This document shows, piece after piece, positions 46,741 through 58,371 of a stretch of DNA of 64,000 nt. The stretch covers positions 100,547,897-100,611,896 of the forward strand of contig NC_081407.1 in NCBI RefSeq assembly GCF_030272615.1, in the 5' to 3' direction. Within the stretch, counting starts at the first letter, position 1. Every line of letters begins with the position of its first letter. A model generated the notes under the pieces. The model was not told the origin of the DNA, searched no databases, and was given only the letters and a program-made list of their open reading frames with translations. The stretch is from Cryptomeria japonica. Lineage: Eukaryota; Streptophyta; Pinopsida; Cupressales; Cupressaceae. Position numbers and translations under genes: made by a program.

Positions 46741-46825
46741 AATTTGCCTAAGTGTTTACCATGCCAAGGTGTACTAACACCTAGGCCAAGCAAAAAGTCA
46801 ACATGGATTTTCGTGTTTTTAGGCG

Positions 46826-47351
46826 AATGGAAAAGGCTATTTTTTTCACATCGCACTTTTTGGCCCCCCATGATCCTACGCTAACCCTAATTATAAAGAA
46901 AACTTTAAAAGGTTCCTAAAGTTGGTAGAAAAAGTGGTTTGTTGTTAGAGTAACTTCAATAGGAATGACTTACTTGGAATATGAAAAGAGGCAGTGTTGC
47001 TCCTCATGAAGTTTGTCACCTTGGACAAGAGGTTCAAATGATTCCATTCATAGCTTTTCCCCATGATTAACCATTTGAATGTATGTTTGGAAAATGAATT
47101 TATTATATTGTTTTTTCTCGTCTATTTCTCAGTTAGTAGTTGTTGCCAAAACCAAAGATGTGCTTCCCCTACACTAGGGGCTTATCCTTTGACTTTACAA
47201 TTTCCATCTAAACTTAACCCCTGCCATTGACTCAAATATTAATTCTTTTGGGCCTTCTTTGTGCATTGAGCTTTCAAACATCCTAGATTGCAAATAATGC
47301 AATCCCACTCCTAAACCTAAAGGGACCCCTACCCAAGTTAACCCTAGTAGA
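46826..47351. other. No supported feature
   Basis: Flank to the right of transposon B. Nothing recognised. Confidence 0.4.
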
Positions 47352-48080
47352 ATGGCTAAATTTAAAAATCCCTTGAACCCTACCACTTTTGTAGGTATTG
47401 TTGAAGAGACATATGACGAGGATAATGCCTTTCAGGATTCTACCTCCTCTTGGTCAACTAGGTCAAAGTGGACCCCAGATAACCCTATTAACAAAGAGGG
47501 TACCCCATCTACCCCTTCCTTTGCTTCTTCCCCCCCTCACTAACGAAATTGCCAAGAAAATGGGACTTCCCTATCTATGCAAAGAAAGTTAACAAACTCT
47601 AGATGATGACTACACTAAGAAGGAAGCTATTATTCATTGGCTTTTGGTTTAGCTTAATGTGGCAAGAAATAAAATTAATAGATTGGAAGCCCTCGTTGAA
47701 GTAGATTCTAGAGCATCTTGTTGGGGCCATGGAGGACAAAAAACATGAGAATTTGGGTATTGGATAACAATTTGGCTGAGACATTAGACAAATGTGAAGG
47801 AATGGAGGAAGAACCTATATGAGAAGATTGACCAAAAAGAGGGAAAGAAGGAAACAATGAAGGCAATGGAGAAGATTTAAAGCTGGCAGATGTCCCTCAA
47901 AAAAAAGATGGAGGAGGTGGTTGTGAAGAGAAATGAAATGTTTAAAAGGAATTGAACAATCCTTCAGGCTATCCAAGAGAAGATTGAGAAGAAGCAGGCT
48001 CAAAAGAAGAGGTATTTGGACTCTTCCCCTACTACAAGGTTGGAGGCGTTGGTGTGTAGAATAAAAGTGACTCCAGATTA
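47352..48080 (+). pseudogene. Lys/Glu-rich coiled-coil ORF remnant
   Basis: Begins MAKFKNPLNPTTFVGIVEET, with an acidic Ser/Thr-rich stretch. It then continues through frame changes with EIAKKMGLPYLCKES, NVARNKINRLEALVE, DNNLAETLDKCEGMEEEP and, finally, KKKMEEVVVKRNEMFK and QEKIEKKQAQKKRYL. The charged heptad-like C-terminal half suggests a coiled coil. At least five stops or shifts. It resembles the helical parts of the ORFs at 21731-27942 in style only. Probably a retroelement remnant. Confidence 0.4.
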
Positions 48081-48985
48081 ACCTTATATTCCTCTAGCAA
48101 ATGATCCAAAAAATAACTATCGTGGTTCATGCCTTTAGTGGAGGTGAGTCTATGTGTTTTTTGTTCTATTTGGGTAAAAGCAAAATGTGTGTCATAATTG
48201 TATAAAGGAAGTGGCCAATACAACTAAAACTGTTTAATTTTGACTACATAAAAGTGACATTTATGAATTCAATTTCATAATGATGTGAACTGATGAAAAC
48301 AAGAAATATTAATGAAACTTATATCTGTATTTTTTTTAAATTTAAAAAAAAATTGATATTTTTTTATATATTCAAAGACAAATTTTTTATTGCTGAAAAT
48401 CAAGGGTTTTAGTTCACATCACCAAAAAAAAGAAAACAAACTTATTTTTTTCTGATTGTAATTTTCCAAATAGATGACACTTATATTCAGTGCTAAAAAA
48501 ATTAATTTAATTTTGATGTATATTTTTGTCATAATAAAATTTTAAAGTCTAACATAATTGAATTTGGTAGTTTTCATTCAGCGTCACCATTTGTCTATTA
48601 AATTTATCATTATTAATTAAAAAAGTATTCCCTTTTGGAGAAGATTCTCTCATCTAGTGAAAATTATATTTTGTAAAAAAATTTAATATCATTTAATATA
48701 TGTTTTTTATTTCAAATCAACCTCTTCTCGAACTTAAAAAAACCTACTTGCAATGTTTAAAAAATTAAAAAATATTAAAAATAGCTGAAACATAAAAAAA
48801 AAAGATTATGTCCAGATTCCTGACTTCGAGCTCTACAAAAGGGATTTTTTTTGCGTAAAGAAAAATACAATAGAAGTTGAAAATTTTGGAAATGTAAAGG
48901 AAATGGTGATTTGGCTACCAAATCACCTGACACATAGATATGTCCAGTCTAACTTCAACCGAACTTCTAGTTTGGTTGGACCTAG
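48081..48985. other. No supported feature
   Basis: AT-rich with several homopolymer A and T runs. No gene seen. Confidence 0.4.
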
Positions 48986-49319
48986 TGTTGCCCCAGTTTA
49001 TCGTTGCATCAAAAGACTGATCTTTCAATGCCCAATACAAACTGTAGAGGCATGGATCACACGGGAGGAGGCTAGTCCTTTGTCACGAATCCCAAGGGAG
49101 GCATTGAGCATTTTTCCAACAATCTCCCCCTCAATGTTACCTGAGGGGATTCGAACTCATGACCCAATGATCTTATACTATTTGTTGGCCCAATTTGTCA
49201 TTGCGTCAAAAGACCAATCTATCAACACCCGATAAAAAACTGTAGAGATATGGATTGCACAGGAGGTGGTTAGTCCTTTTTCATGAATCCCAAGGGGAGT
49301 GTTGACCATTTTGCCAACA
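48986..49319 (-). mobile_element. TRIM-type miniature LTR element, 334 bp
   Basis: Two 137-bp direct repeats (48986-49122 and 49183-49319), both TGTTG...CCAACA on the plus strand, surround a 60-bp middle. A perfect 5-bp duplication CCTAG lies on both sides (48981-48985 and 49320-49324). On the minus strand the middle begins with AATAGTATAAGATC, a decayed TGGTATCAGAGC primer site. It then has GTTCGAATCCCC and ends in GAGGGGGAGAT, a purine tract next to the 3' LTR. No coding capacity. It is close to the smallest size of a complete LTR element and must have been mobilised in trans. Confidence 0.9.
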
Positions 49320-49324
49320 CCTAG

Positions 49325-49975
49325 TTTGGTCGAACAATCTCTCATCAGTGGTGGTCCTCCATCAGACCAAGGGACTATTTGATGTTTTTGGGGTTTTTTT
49401 ATGTCTTATTTACAAAGTCAACTCAAGTTAATTTGAAGGTCATTTTGAATGTATTTTTTAGGGTGACTTTGAAAGGTATTTTTTAATCCATTTTTTATTT
49501 CTTACATTAGTTTCAATTTATTAATGTAGAGAATAATTTAATATTTATATTATGTGTGTAATTGACATATATTTTTTAAATAATGCCAAAAAATTAGAAA
49601 AATTGTTTATTATAAATCAAAATTAGACTAGATAACATTTCGATTTGGTGCATTAAAAGGAACACGTGTATTAAAATTAGATTAGATAACATTTTGATTC
49701 GGTGCATTAAAAATAATCCTTGGTTAACATGTTTGGTGTGCTTGCACACTATGTTGTAGAAACCTTGCATTGTAATTTTTTGTTGTAGAGAGGTTTGCCT
49801 TCAGAGAAGTGATCACTCCTTAGGGGACAACGTCAAATCGGTTTTTCCTTCGAGACGCTATATAAAAAGATCGTGACTAAAGCCCAATTCTTAACTTGTC
49901 TTTCTCGGGCTAGAGGTGTTGATTATAATCAAGGTCGGGCAAACATACCTAAGGCTCCTTGCGTGATCAACTAAA
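49325..49975. other. No supported feature
   Basis: AT-rich. A phrase containing ATTAGATTAGATAACATTT(C/T)G is repeated around 49622 and 49676. No gene. Confidence 0.4.
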
Positions 49976-50892
49976 TGTTAAAATCAGGGATCACTGAAAG
50001 TGGGGGCGAATGACTGATCTACCAGAAATGAAATCTACAAACTTATTCTTTATCCATCAATTAGCAATGCATAACAGATAAGAACAGGAACATATAACAA
50101 ATAATCCACAACAGCAGAATTTTTACGTGGAAACCCAAAAAGGGAAAAACCATGGTGGGGTTGTAACCCACAATATTCATATACTATGACTAAGAGTACA
50201 TAAATATTGCATAAATGGGGAATGCACTTTCATTCAAGCTCACTTCCTAGAGCTCACTACTCAATTACAATTCCTCGGAAGGCTACAACATTTAGGAAAG
50301 TCTCACTAACTTACAATTTGATTACAATGAGGAAATACAATGAAATGAACTCTCAAGAAGCATTTGACAATGCAAAAATGAGTTTTAGTTAAGCACTGAA
50401 TCTCTGATTGTCTTCGCTCTACTGAATACTCTATTTTTGTCTCAATCAACTACCAGATAGTCTATAAGCAAAGTGCACATATGAAATTGTGCTTAATCGC
50501 ACCAAAAATAGGTCACCACAACTGTATTACCACAAAAAATAATCGCCAATTTGATCTTATATATCCGATCTTAGCACAAAAGTAATTTCATTCAAGTCAG
50601 CTAAATCTCGAACAAAATATAACACTGGACCAAAAGAGTGTATTCACACACTTTTTAAGAATCTTACCATTCATCATGAACATAAAATCAACCACCAAAA
50701 TTACCGCAATCATTAGAAAGTATTTTGGATCAAAACATTACCAAAATACTTTGTTTTATTGGTTAACTCTAGCTTTCGGATAAGATAAATCAAGACAGTT
50801 GGATCGAGTCACCAAGATGAGTTGCCATCAATGACAATCCTGGAACATAAATCAAGCATCGAAGATCATCAGATGAGTGTCAATTTCCAACA
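49976..50892 (-). repeat. 3' LTR of an antisense gag-only element (family Y)
   Basis: The plus strand reads TGTTAAAATCAGGGATCACT ... TTTCCAACA (917 bp) and is followed by ATTTCCCCCTTTGGCATTGA, the complement of a purine tract almost identical to that of the nested element at 21528. The shared LTR motif GTGGAAACCCAAAAAGGGAA is near 50128. The matching 5' LTR was not found: the primer site at 54490 adjoins a different LTR. Confidence 0.75.
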
Positions 50893-51210
50893 ATTTCCCC
50901 CTTTGGCATTGATGACAATACCTGTAAAAAATGTCTAAGTGTTAAAACCTATGAAACTTGTACAATGGATTAAAGAATAAAAGAATTCTAAGGCTAAGGC
51001 TCTCCCTTAGATAAACAATCCAAAAATATGCATTACGTCGAACTATACACTCCATACATACAATCAGTTTGTACATTTTTCACCTTGTCTCTCCCACTTT
51101 GACATCATTGTTAAAGATAGGGTGTGCATCAAAATTGCTTGTACATATATACACATTCATTGGATGATCAAATCTATACATGTTTCAAGACATCTGCATA
51201 TGCCATCTTA

Positions 51211-53035
51211 AGGAACCCAATATATGTGTTCCATCATGCCTACAACTTCTCCAAAATTGAAACAACACCATTCAAAACATAAGCATGAAGTTCTATAGCT
51301 ACAATCTCAGTAGGAGTCTCCAGAGACATGTTTTGAATGCAATCCATCTTATGATACACTAAGGTGTCCAACCAGGGACCAATTAGGTTCTGGAGTTCAC
51401 CTTTCTGCTTGATCATCCTCTCCTTCTCCTTCTCAAAATTTCTAATCTGCTTAGTGATATTCAAAATTTGTCCTTCAATACTGCTGGTTAAGTTAGCTAT
51501 AGGATCATAATCCTGAGAAATCTAAGCTAACTGTCCTCTACAATTATCTATCTACTTGTCTATCTCAGTAGTAAAATTGGTCAAAATTAGACAAGACTTA
51601 TAAATTTTAGCACCTTCCGCTAAGGCCTCATCAATTAGTTTTAATTCCTTATCTAGTTGGGCCTTATCATTCTTATCATTTGTAAAAATGTTTGAACTTT
51701 AGCATCTTTAAATTTCTCCATAGCTTGTCGAGCTAATGCCTTGGTCAACGAATCAAACTGGGTGGATATATGATCTATTAAGTTGAGAAGCTTACAAAAT
51801 GAACTAGTGTATTCATCAAGTTGCAGTTCCAGTACCACATGTTCCAAAACTTTAGCCAATTTTTCAATGAGTTTTTTCTCTTCAAATTATGTGTGTACTA
51901 ACTCCTGACTGGCTTATGCTTGGAGAGAAGCAACAACGATCATCTTCTCTGCCAAAGACATCTAATTGAATGGTTTATCAAAAGTGATATTAAACTGCGG
52001 AAAAATCACTTGGCTTTGAATTTTAGTTGGGTCAATTGCCACAAGGATCGGAGTCTCCATTTCCTTACCCTTTCCTTTATCTAGTTCTTCCTATTTCTCC
52101 TCTTCCTTCTTCTCAGCTTTGACCTGTTCGGATTTGCCTTCTTTAGGTGCCTCCTATGCACCAGTGTCACCACTTGGTGCACCATCCTCTGCCTCTGCTG
52201 ATTTATCATTTTCTGTAGTAGTCTCAACCTCAAAAGAATCCAAAATTGTTTCTTTGCAACATGCTGAGTATCCTCTTCCTTATTTACATCATTAAGGAAC
52301 CCAAGATATGTGTTCCATCCTACCCGCAACTTCTCCAAAATTGAAACAACACCATTCAAAACATAAGCATAAAATTATATAGCCTCAATCTTAGTAGGAG
52401 TCTCCTCAGACATGTTTTGAATTTAGTCCATCTTATGATACACTAAGGTGTCCAACCGAAGACCAATTAGGTTCTGGAGTTCACCTGCCTGCTTGATCAT
52501 CCTCTCCTTCTCCTTCTCAAAATTTCTAATCTGCTTAGTGATATTCAAAATTTGTCCTTCAATATTAATGGTTAAGTTAGCTATAGGATCATAAGCCTAA
52601 GAAATTTGAGCTAACTGTTTGCTACAATTATCTACTTGCTTGTCTATCTCAGTAGTAAATTTGGTCAAAATTAGACGACTTATAAATTTTACCACCTTCC
52701 GCTAAGGCCTCATTATCCAGCTAGGCCTTATCATTGCTAATCATTTGCAAAAAAGTTTGAACTTTAGCATTTTTCAATTTATCCATAGCTTGTCGAGATA
52801 ATGCCTTGGTCAATGAATCAAACTGGGTGGATATATGATCTATTAAGTTGTGAAGCTTACCAAATGATCTGGTGTTTTCATCAACTTGTAGTTCCAGTAC
52901 CACCTATTCTAAAACTTTAACCTTTTTTTTAATGAGTCTTTTCTCTTCAAATTTTGTCTGTATTAACTCCTAATTGGCCTATGCTTAAAGAGCAGCAATA
53001 GTAATCATGACTCTGCCAAAGACATCTGATTGATA
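51211..53035 (-). repeat. Intragenic tandem duplication (~750 bp, offset ~1081 bp)
   Basis: 51211-51970 and 52292-53035 are closely similar: both start at AAGGAACCCAA(T/G)ATATGTG and end near GACATCT(A/G)ATTGA. They encode the same helical protein segment (QFDSLTKAL, VLNGVVSILEKL), separated by about 320 bp of acidic/basic linker unique to one place. Confidence 0.9.
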
Positions 53036-53310
53036 GTACCAAAGAGTGTATTAAATTTGGACCACATAACCCAAGGAGTGAGAAAACCATCAAGATAAAA
53101 GAGCAAGTTGTCTGAAACATGTAAGGAGATGACACCCATAGCCTCATCCATCTTATTCCTGTGCTAAAGAATCTCAAAAGGATGCTACAACTGAGGCTGA
53201 TTTGTATCTAAATAGGATCACAACCCTCAAGATTTGAGAAGCCTCATCATACAATCTTTCTAGAGGTGATAGTTATGGGATGTAAGAAGCTCAACTGAAG
53301 AATCTACCAT
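51240..53310 (-). pseudogene. gag gene of the antisense element, decayed
   Basis: Minus-strand ATG at 53310 starts MVDSSVELLTSHNYHL, then KDCMMRLLKS. After stops that replace Trp it continues NKMDEAMGVISLHVSDNLLF, then LDGFLTPWVMWSKFNTLFG. This is the N-terminal copia gag pattern (NYxxWK...GLW, then Ax-xI...W..L). From about 52990 it becomes a long helical region present twice, with QFDSLTKALxRQAM and EKERMIKQKGELQNLIG, and a basic RRRKRRNRKN-like patch between the copies (one of several frames). Stops and shifts throughout. The doubled helical part would lengthen the gag multimerisation region if it was ever expressed. Confidence 0.6.
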
Positions 53311-54489
53311 GTGTACCTATACCTGTACCTAGACCTGCTCTTGATTATTTTAATTAAGTGATCTTTCAAACTAGATAGAGGATGTCGAAGGGGTTTTTTT
53401 TTTTGAGTTTTAGGTGTTTTGATTTTCTTAAGTAAATTATAAAAAGTAGTAAATAACACCCCCCACAAGATGTAAAACCAAAAAACTAGTACAATCTGAA
53501 AGCCAAAAAAGAAGACAAGAGATAAAAATGTTTCAAACAATAACTTATGTACCTAGTGACTTTTTTGGAAAAAATTAACCCCAAATATTAATAGGGCTCT
53601 CCAAGACCTTTCTATCGCCTATTCATTTTCTGAAAATGGAGTCTGTTTGCCCAAGTTATTGCTCTTGGAGTGCAGAAAAGAGCTCTGACTTTAACGGCAA
53701 AAAAATAGGTACTAAATGAAAAAATCAGCAAATCTAACTTCCAGATCTTAATAGAGCTCAAAAAAAGATTTTCGGCGCCTATTCATTTTTGAAAATCTGA
53801 CTTTGTTTGCCCAAGTTATGACCAAAAAACCTCCCCCTTGTCAAAAAGCTTTCAAAGAGGAGCAAGAGGAGGTGAGTGGGCAGAGGTGGCTCTCTAGCTA
53901 GGTGGCGGTGGTCAGGCGAAGTAGGCAGCAAGCAGTGATAGGGTTGTTGAGCAGCAAATCTTCTTGTGGGCGGGTCTTGGGCCGAGCTGCTGGCGGGCGA
54001 GTCTTAGGCTGGGCAGCTTGCTTCGGAGCTGTTGGCGGCAGATGGGTCCTGAGCGGAGTTGCTAGCAGATCCCAGTTTGTTGGTGGCTCCCTAGCCAATG
54101 GTGGTTGTCGGTAGTAACCATGAGGGTTGGCCCTGATGGTTAACAAATTGTCAGTAGTCACCAGTGATATTTCCACCCTAGGCAATCCGTTAAACTACCC
54201 AAAACAATTTTATTTTTATTTTTTTCTCAAAAAATGTGCCCTAGAAGGGCCAAAATAAAATAAAAAATTCCCAGAGTCAAAGTTGTCCAAATTGGACAAA
54301 TTTTATATGAAAATGGGGTTTTGGGGGTGTTTTGAGCTCAACGATGAGGTTCGTTTGAGCTCAAAGTACCTAGAAACAAAGAGGTACCCTAGATCCAAAA
54401 TAATAATAAAAACTCTGAAAAAAACTGAAACCTTTGCCTCCAAAGAAAATCTTTTGAAAAAAATTAGGAACAAGCAATAGTAGATGTAT
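53311..54489 (-). other. Leader of the gag-only element, GC-rich patch
   Basis: No gene. A duplicated phrase (GCCTATTCATTTT ... TTTGCCCAAGTTAT) occurs at about 53620 and 53780. A GC-rich island of about 280 bp (53870-54150) has GGCGG/GGGCGGGTCTTGGGC sub-repeats and open frames on both strands without protein character. Confidence 0.5.
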
Positions 54490-54501
54490 GCTCTGATACC
54501 A
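54490..54501 (-). promoter_or_regulatory. Primer binding site, initiator tRNA-Met
   Basis: The minus strand reads TGGTATCAGAGC directly after the CA end of the LTR at 54502-54852. Confidence 0.9.
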
Positions 54502-54852
54502 TGAAGAAGTTGAGAAAATACTTCTTCTGAAATCCCAAGAGCCCCTTCAAGCAAAATAACTGTCACAAGAGAAGATTGGAGACATAAACACAATAATGGC
54601 TCTAAAGAAAAAATTTATCATTTAGAGAGGGAATAAAATAGAAAATTACAATACAATCCTTATGAAAGGAGAATAAGAAACCCTAAAGATGTGCAACCAT
54701 AAAGAAACCCTAAAGGGATAAAGTGTATTTAATAATTAGAATAATTATTAAATACCTACAATGTTATTAAATGCCTAAGTTTAGCTTATGCGTAGAGTAT
54801 AATAGACTAATAATTAAATAAATAATTATTAGCTAATACAAGAACTCTAACA
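54502..54852 (-). repeat. 5' LTR of a second LTR family (family X)
   Basis: The minus strand starts TGTTAGAGTTCTTGTATTAG and ends CTCAACTTCTTCA, 351 bp, directly before the primer site. No second copy is in the window, and its sequence does not match the LTR at 49976-50892. The outer boundary is inferred from TG...CA only. Confidence 0.55.
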
Positions 54853-56678
54853 GGACTCAATTGCACAACTCTATGTTTCAATTGTCTGCAATCAGATTGA
54901 TTGGGTAAAATAGTGACTAGATTAATTCTTATTTTGAATAAAATTGGGCTTGTATAGATGTCATCAGTTGTACCTAAATGTATCAATTTGGGGCCATAGA
55001 CTAATGAAAGGTATTGTGGTTGTTTGCCAAAGGGATGAAGATAGTGACTTAAGGAAGAATGAGACGCAATTATCTTATGTAAGAAACTGAATTACACATA
55101 AAAAATTAGACAAACTTCAAATTAAACTAACTCACACTTCACCCTTTCTAAATTAGATGTCTAGATTAAAGATTTTATTTCCTGTCAATCTATGCGCTAG
55201 GAACTATGATAGAAATTGTCACAAACTGGTAAAGGTTGCAGTTTTGATTAAAAAAAAATCTACTCAATTCCACATGAGCAAATAAAGATATGAAAGTTTT
55301 ACTCAAATAGGTATTGCATTGGTGTATTTTTGGTTAGATTAAAATGCTTGGACTAATGATTCATATATAAATATTTTGCGGCCCAAAATATGGGAACTTT
55401 TGAATATCAAATCTTTGTCCTCCTTTAACTCAAAGAAAAAAATAGAGATTCATCTTCTATATGATCAAATACTTATTCTAATCTTCAACAAGGGTTTCTA
55501 ATGGAAATTGATCCAATTATCCATTATTTGGGTATTGGTCAAACACAAATGGTTAAAAAAAATCACTTTGCTCCAATAAATTATGGGTCAGTTGCAAACA
55601 ACAAATCTTTGTCCTCCTTTATCTCAAAGAAGAAAGAGTAGAATCTTGTTCCATAAAATTAAATGTGTGTTTTCCCTGATCATAGGCAGGGTTGGAATAT
55701 AGTGGATAGGGGGCAATTATCTCTGGAAATGTCTCAATTGTTGGATCACTTAGTGGAGATTGAAATAATTCTATATTTTTTTCTCTGCTAGGCATGTGCC
55801 CTTCTTGTTTTGTTTCTCTTTTTGTGATTGAATAAATTTTTAACTATAATAAATGTTGAATATAATCTGAAATGGCCATAACACAATCACAAAATCTATT
55901 ATAATATAAAGAATTAGTTATCTGAAAGTAATTGTATCTAGCGGATTTCTCTCGAATCAAATCAAATGCACAAAATTGAAACTAGAACAACTTACACATT
56001 GATCAAACATGAACATGAAACTTAAACACAACTCACACACAAATCACTAGGTAACCATAGAGTGAGTCTTGCGTCCTTTGTCACCAAGTGATGAATTATG
56101 AATGTAACTTGTTACTCATATCAGTTTTTCATAATGAGTAGAAACACATTCACACAATTTAAGATTTCGATTGAAAATATGTATTAAGGATGATTAAGTT
56201 CAAATAGGCATACATATATATCAGTAATACATGCTAACAATAAGGTCTTAAGTCTGTTTGTTCATTTGGACAACCAAGAGTCTATGAAAATCACAAAGGA
56301 TTACATGCCATTGATAATGTTAAAACTAAATATCCTAAATCAAAATGATCGGCCACTACCAAAGTCTTGCTAATTTCATCTCATTGATCTCCCATGGTCC
56401 ACATGCTTGTAACAACTTCAAGTTCCTCCCTGACCATCTCTTGCCATTTCAGACACAAAATAATCATAACTATCATAATAATCAGCAATTTTTTAATCAT
56501 AATTTCTTTTCCATATTTTATAAATATTAAGGTTCCTTCAACAAATGGTGATAGGAATATGGACAGAGACAAAGGTAAAGAGGAAAATGTAAAACAAAAA
56601 TAATGAAATATTCTACACTCATCAACTCCCTGACCCCCAGCTAAACAATTTTTGTCTTCTCATGCAAAGGAATATAAG
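54853..56678. other. No supported gene
   Basis: AT-rich. A sentence-like direct repeat around 55395-55430 and 55600-55640 (AAATCTTTGTCCTCCTTTA) suggests an old duplication. Nothing else recognised. Confidence 0.4.
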
Positions 56679-56912
56679 CTACAAACCAAGAAGAGATATG
56701 ATCTTATATAGAGTTCCATTCATCTCATTGACCCATTGTTGTTGCATTGCCTGAACTTTCTGCTTGTGCTCCTGAATGGACATTTGAGAAACTGTTACTT
56801 TGTTAATTTCAGCCTTGAGTTCATCTATCTCTTTTGTTTGTGAACTGATAATGGAATGAGCTTCTTCTAACAACTCATGTAAAGTCTGATTCTCTGTCTC
56901 TATTTTAGTCAT
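56679..56912 (-). pseudogene. Coiled-coil ORF fragment, retroelement-like
   Basis: 77 codons, with heptads such as ENQTLHELLEEAHSIISSQ and KEIDELKAEINK, then QQQWVNEMNGTLYKIISLLG. The upstream frame on the minus strand is also charged (EEFEEKDPQRVTKK) before a stop. Similar in style to the helical C-terminal part of the second ORF of the nested element (21731-22360). Could be the tail of another pol-less element whose LTR I cannot find. Confidence 0.4.
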
Positions 56913-57041
56913 TTCATCTTTTAAATCCTAAAATAATTTTTTTGTCACCCTTTGAGGATCTTTCTCCTCAAATTCCTCCTCAGCTTCATGGCTTTCAGTC
57001 TGAAGACTTTCATGTTATATATTATTGCTGCTATGATATGT

Positions 57042-58330
57042 TGTTGTCATTGATGTCAACATATTCCTATGCTTTGGTGATTATAGAGAGTTGATCTGGT
57101 TGGTTTATCTATTTGGGATGTTGAATCAACTAGAGATACCTTTATTGGTTTCAATGATCTGAAAGTTTGCTTGATCATATCATTTGATCTGGATTGAGGT
57201 TTGGTTTTTTATTTCACTGTTGGTAGAATTTGGTATTTGATCCATTGTGCTCCGATGTGATGATTTTGAGTTGTGGATTTGGGAGAGTGTTTGGAATGTT
57301 CATGTGTATCTTCATTTCAAATGGTTCATGATTTGGTTCTTTGCAAGTTATTTTTCTAGTCCATGTTGTTGTTGTTAAGTGTTCTTGAGTGTTAGTGTGT
57401 TGATCGATGAAGATTTGAATAAGTGGTGTTGGTGCAGCTATTGCGGATGATTCTAACATGCTTGTTGGTGTTTCCTAATTGTGTCCTATTTGTTTTGGTG
57501 GCCCACATTGATCATTGTGTGTGTTATTGAATATATTTTGGGTCTGGTGATATTCTTCATGTTATACGAGATTTTTGATGGTGTAGCATGTTGTGGTTGA
57601 TCTTGGCGAGACTTCTGGTGGCATTACGAGTTCGAGGATTTTATATGTGTTCATTCTATGTTGTCTATGGCATTGTATTGGTCTAGTGGTTTATTTATGT
57701 ATCGTGTGATGTAATTTTGTAATTAGGTGTTAAGGGTTGAGCCGACCTTGTAGTCAAGGTTGATGATTTGTATAAATAGGTGTTATATTCATGTAATTGA
57801 TGTGTCGAGTTTGTGTCTGCATTAGAAGAGAGTAGTATATGTGTGAACAAGGAAATTCATCTTTTGGTATGGTGTATTGAGAAGAGATTGTTGCAGGACA
57901 GACAAATGAGCTTAACCAAAATTGCCATTAGGCATTAAGAGATGCTATTCTTTTAGTTCATCTTAATCGGATTGTAGTTTGAATGTTATTGTAAGGTAGT
58001 GAACCTTCTGTGAGGGTTGTAGCCTTCTGGGTCATTATATTTTGAGCAGTGAGCTCTAGGTAATGTGCCTGAATGCATGTTCATTCCCCATTGTAATATT
58101 TACACATACTATTGTAGATTATCATCTTATTGTGGGTAGGTTCCCATAGTGGTTTTTCCCTTAACCAAGTTTTCCACATCAAAAATATTAGTGTTATGTG
58201 TGTTTTTATTATTGTGTTTATCTTCATTCTTACTATAGTTGATTAGATTTGATATTGTGCTTAAATTGTTTAATCCGGTGAAAATTGATTCACCCCTGCT
58301 CTCAATTTTCCTTCATTGTTGTTGCCAACA
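57042..58330 (+). repeat. 5' LTR of a truncated copia element
   Basis: Starts TGTTGTCATTGATGTCAACA (start uncertain by a few bases) and ends TTGTTGTTGCCAACA. The U5 motif GGTTTTTCCCTTAACCAAGT, followed by TTTCCACATC, is near 58151. A decayed primer site ATTTGTATCAGATC follows at 58331-58344. Confidence 0.75.
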
Positions 58331-58371
58331 ATTTGTATCAGATCTAGATCCTCTAGAAGAAGCTTGACCAC

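Larger units (their letters stand above)
35490..46825. mobile_element. DNA transposon B, relative of transposon A
   Basis: Same order of parts as A: GATATC-type palindromes (near 35596, 37344 and 37456, then 46388-46740), an inverted minisatellite (35905-36785), a CT tract, a plus-strand transposase (37657-40668), a ~358-bp array homologous to that of A, and a minus-strand gene 2 homologous to that of A. Weak inverted similarity exists between 35496-35535 (AAAAACAC ... TTGACTTTCTAGGCTTG) and the complement of 46780-46822 (AAAAACAC ... TTGACTTTTTGCTTGG). I therefore place the ends there, but they are not firm and no target duplication is visible. Both genes carry stops and frameshifts, so this copy is dead. 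Confidence 0.65.
50893..54489 (-). mobile_element. Internal region of the gag-only element
   Basis: Between the purine tract at 50893 and the TGGTATCAGAGC primer site at 54490-54501, in minus-strand order, are a 1.2-kb leader, a copia-type gag N-terminal domain, and a duplicated helical region. No protease, integrase or reverse transcriptase seen. It contains no zinc knuckle that I can find. It is a second pol-less element in the window, comparable with the one at 20734-31651. Confidence 0.65.

Noticed and set aside
49138-49165. tRNA-like box B (complement GTTCGAATCCCC), possible SINE or tRNA gene
   Set aside because: No box A or cloverleaf. The sequence lies just downstream of the TRIM primer site and is explained by the TRIM structure with its CCTAG duplication.
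53898-54185. Pro/Arg-rich minus-strand ORF in the GC-rich island
   Set aside because: Both strands are open because of GC-rich sub-repeats. It sits in the leader of an LTR element and has no domain.
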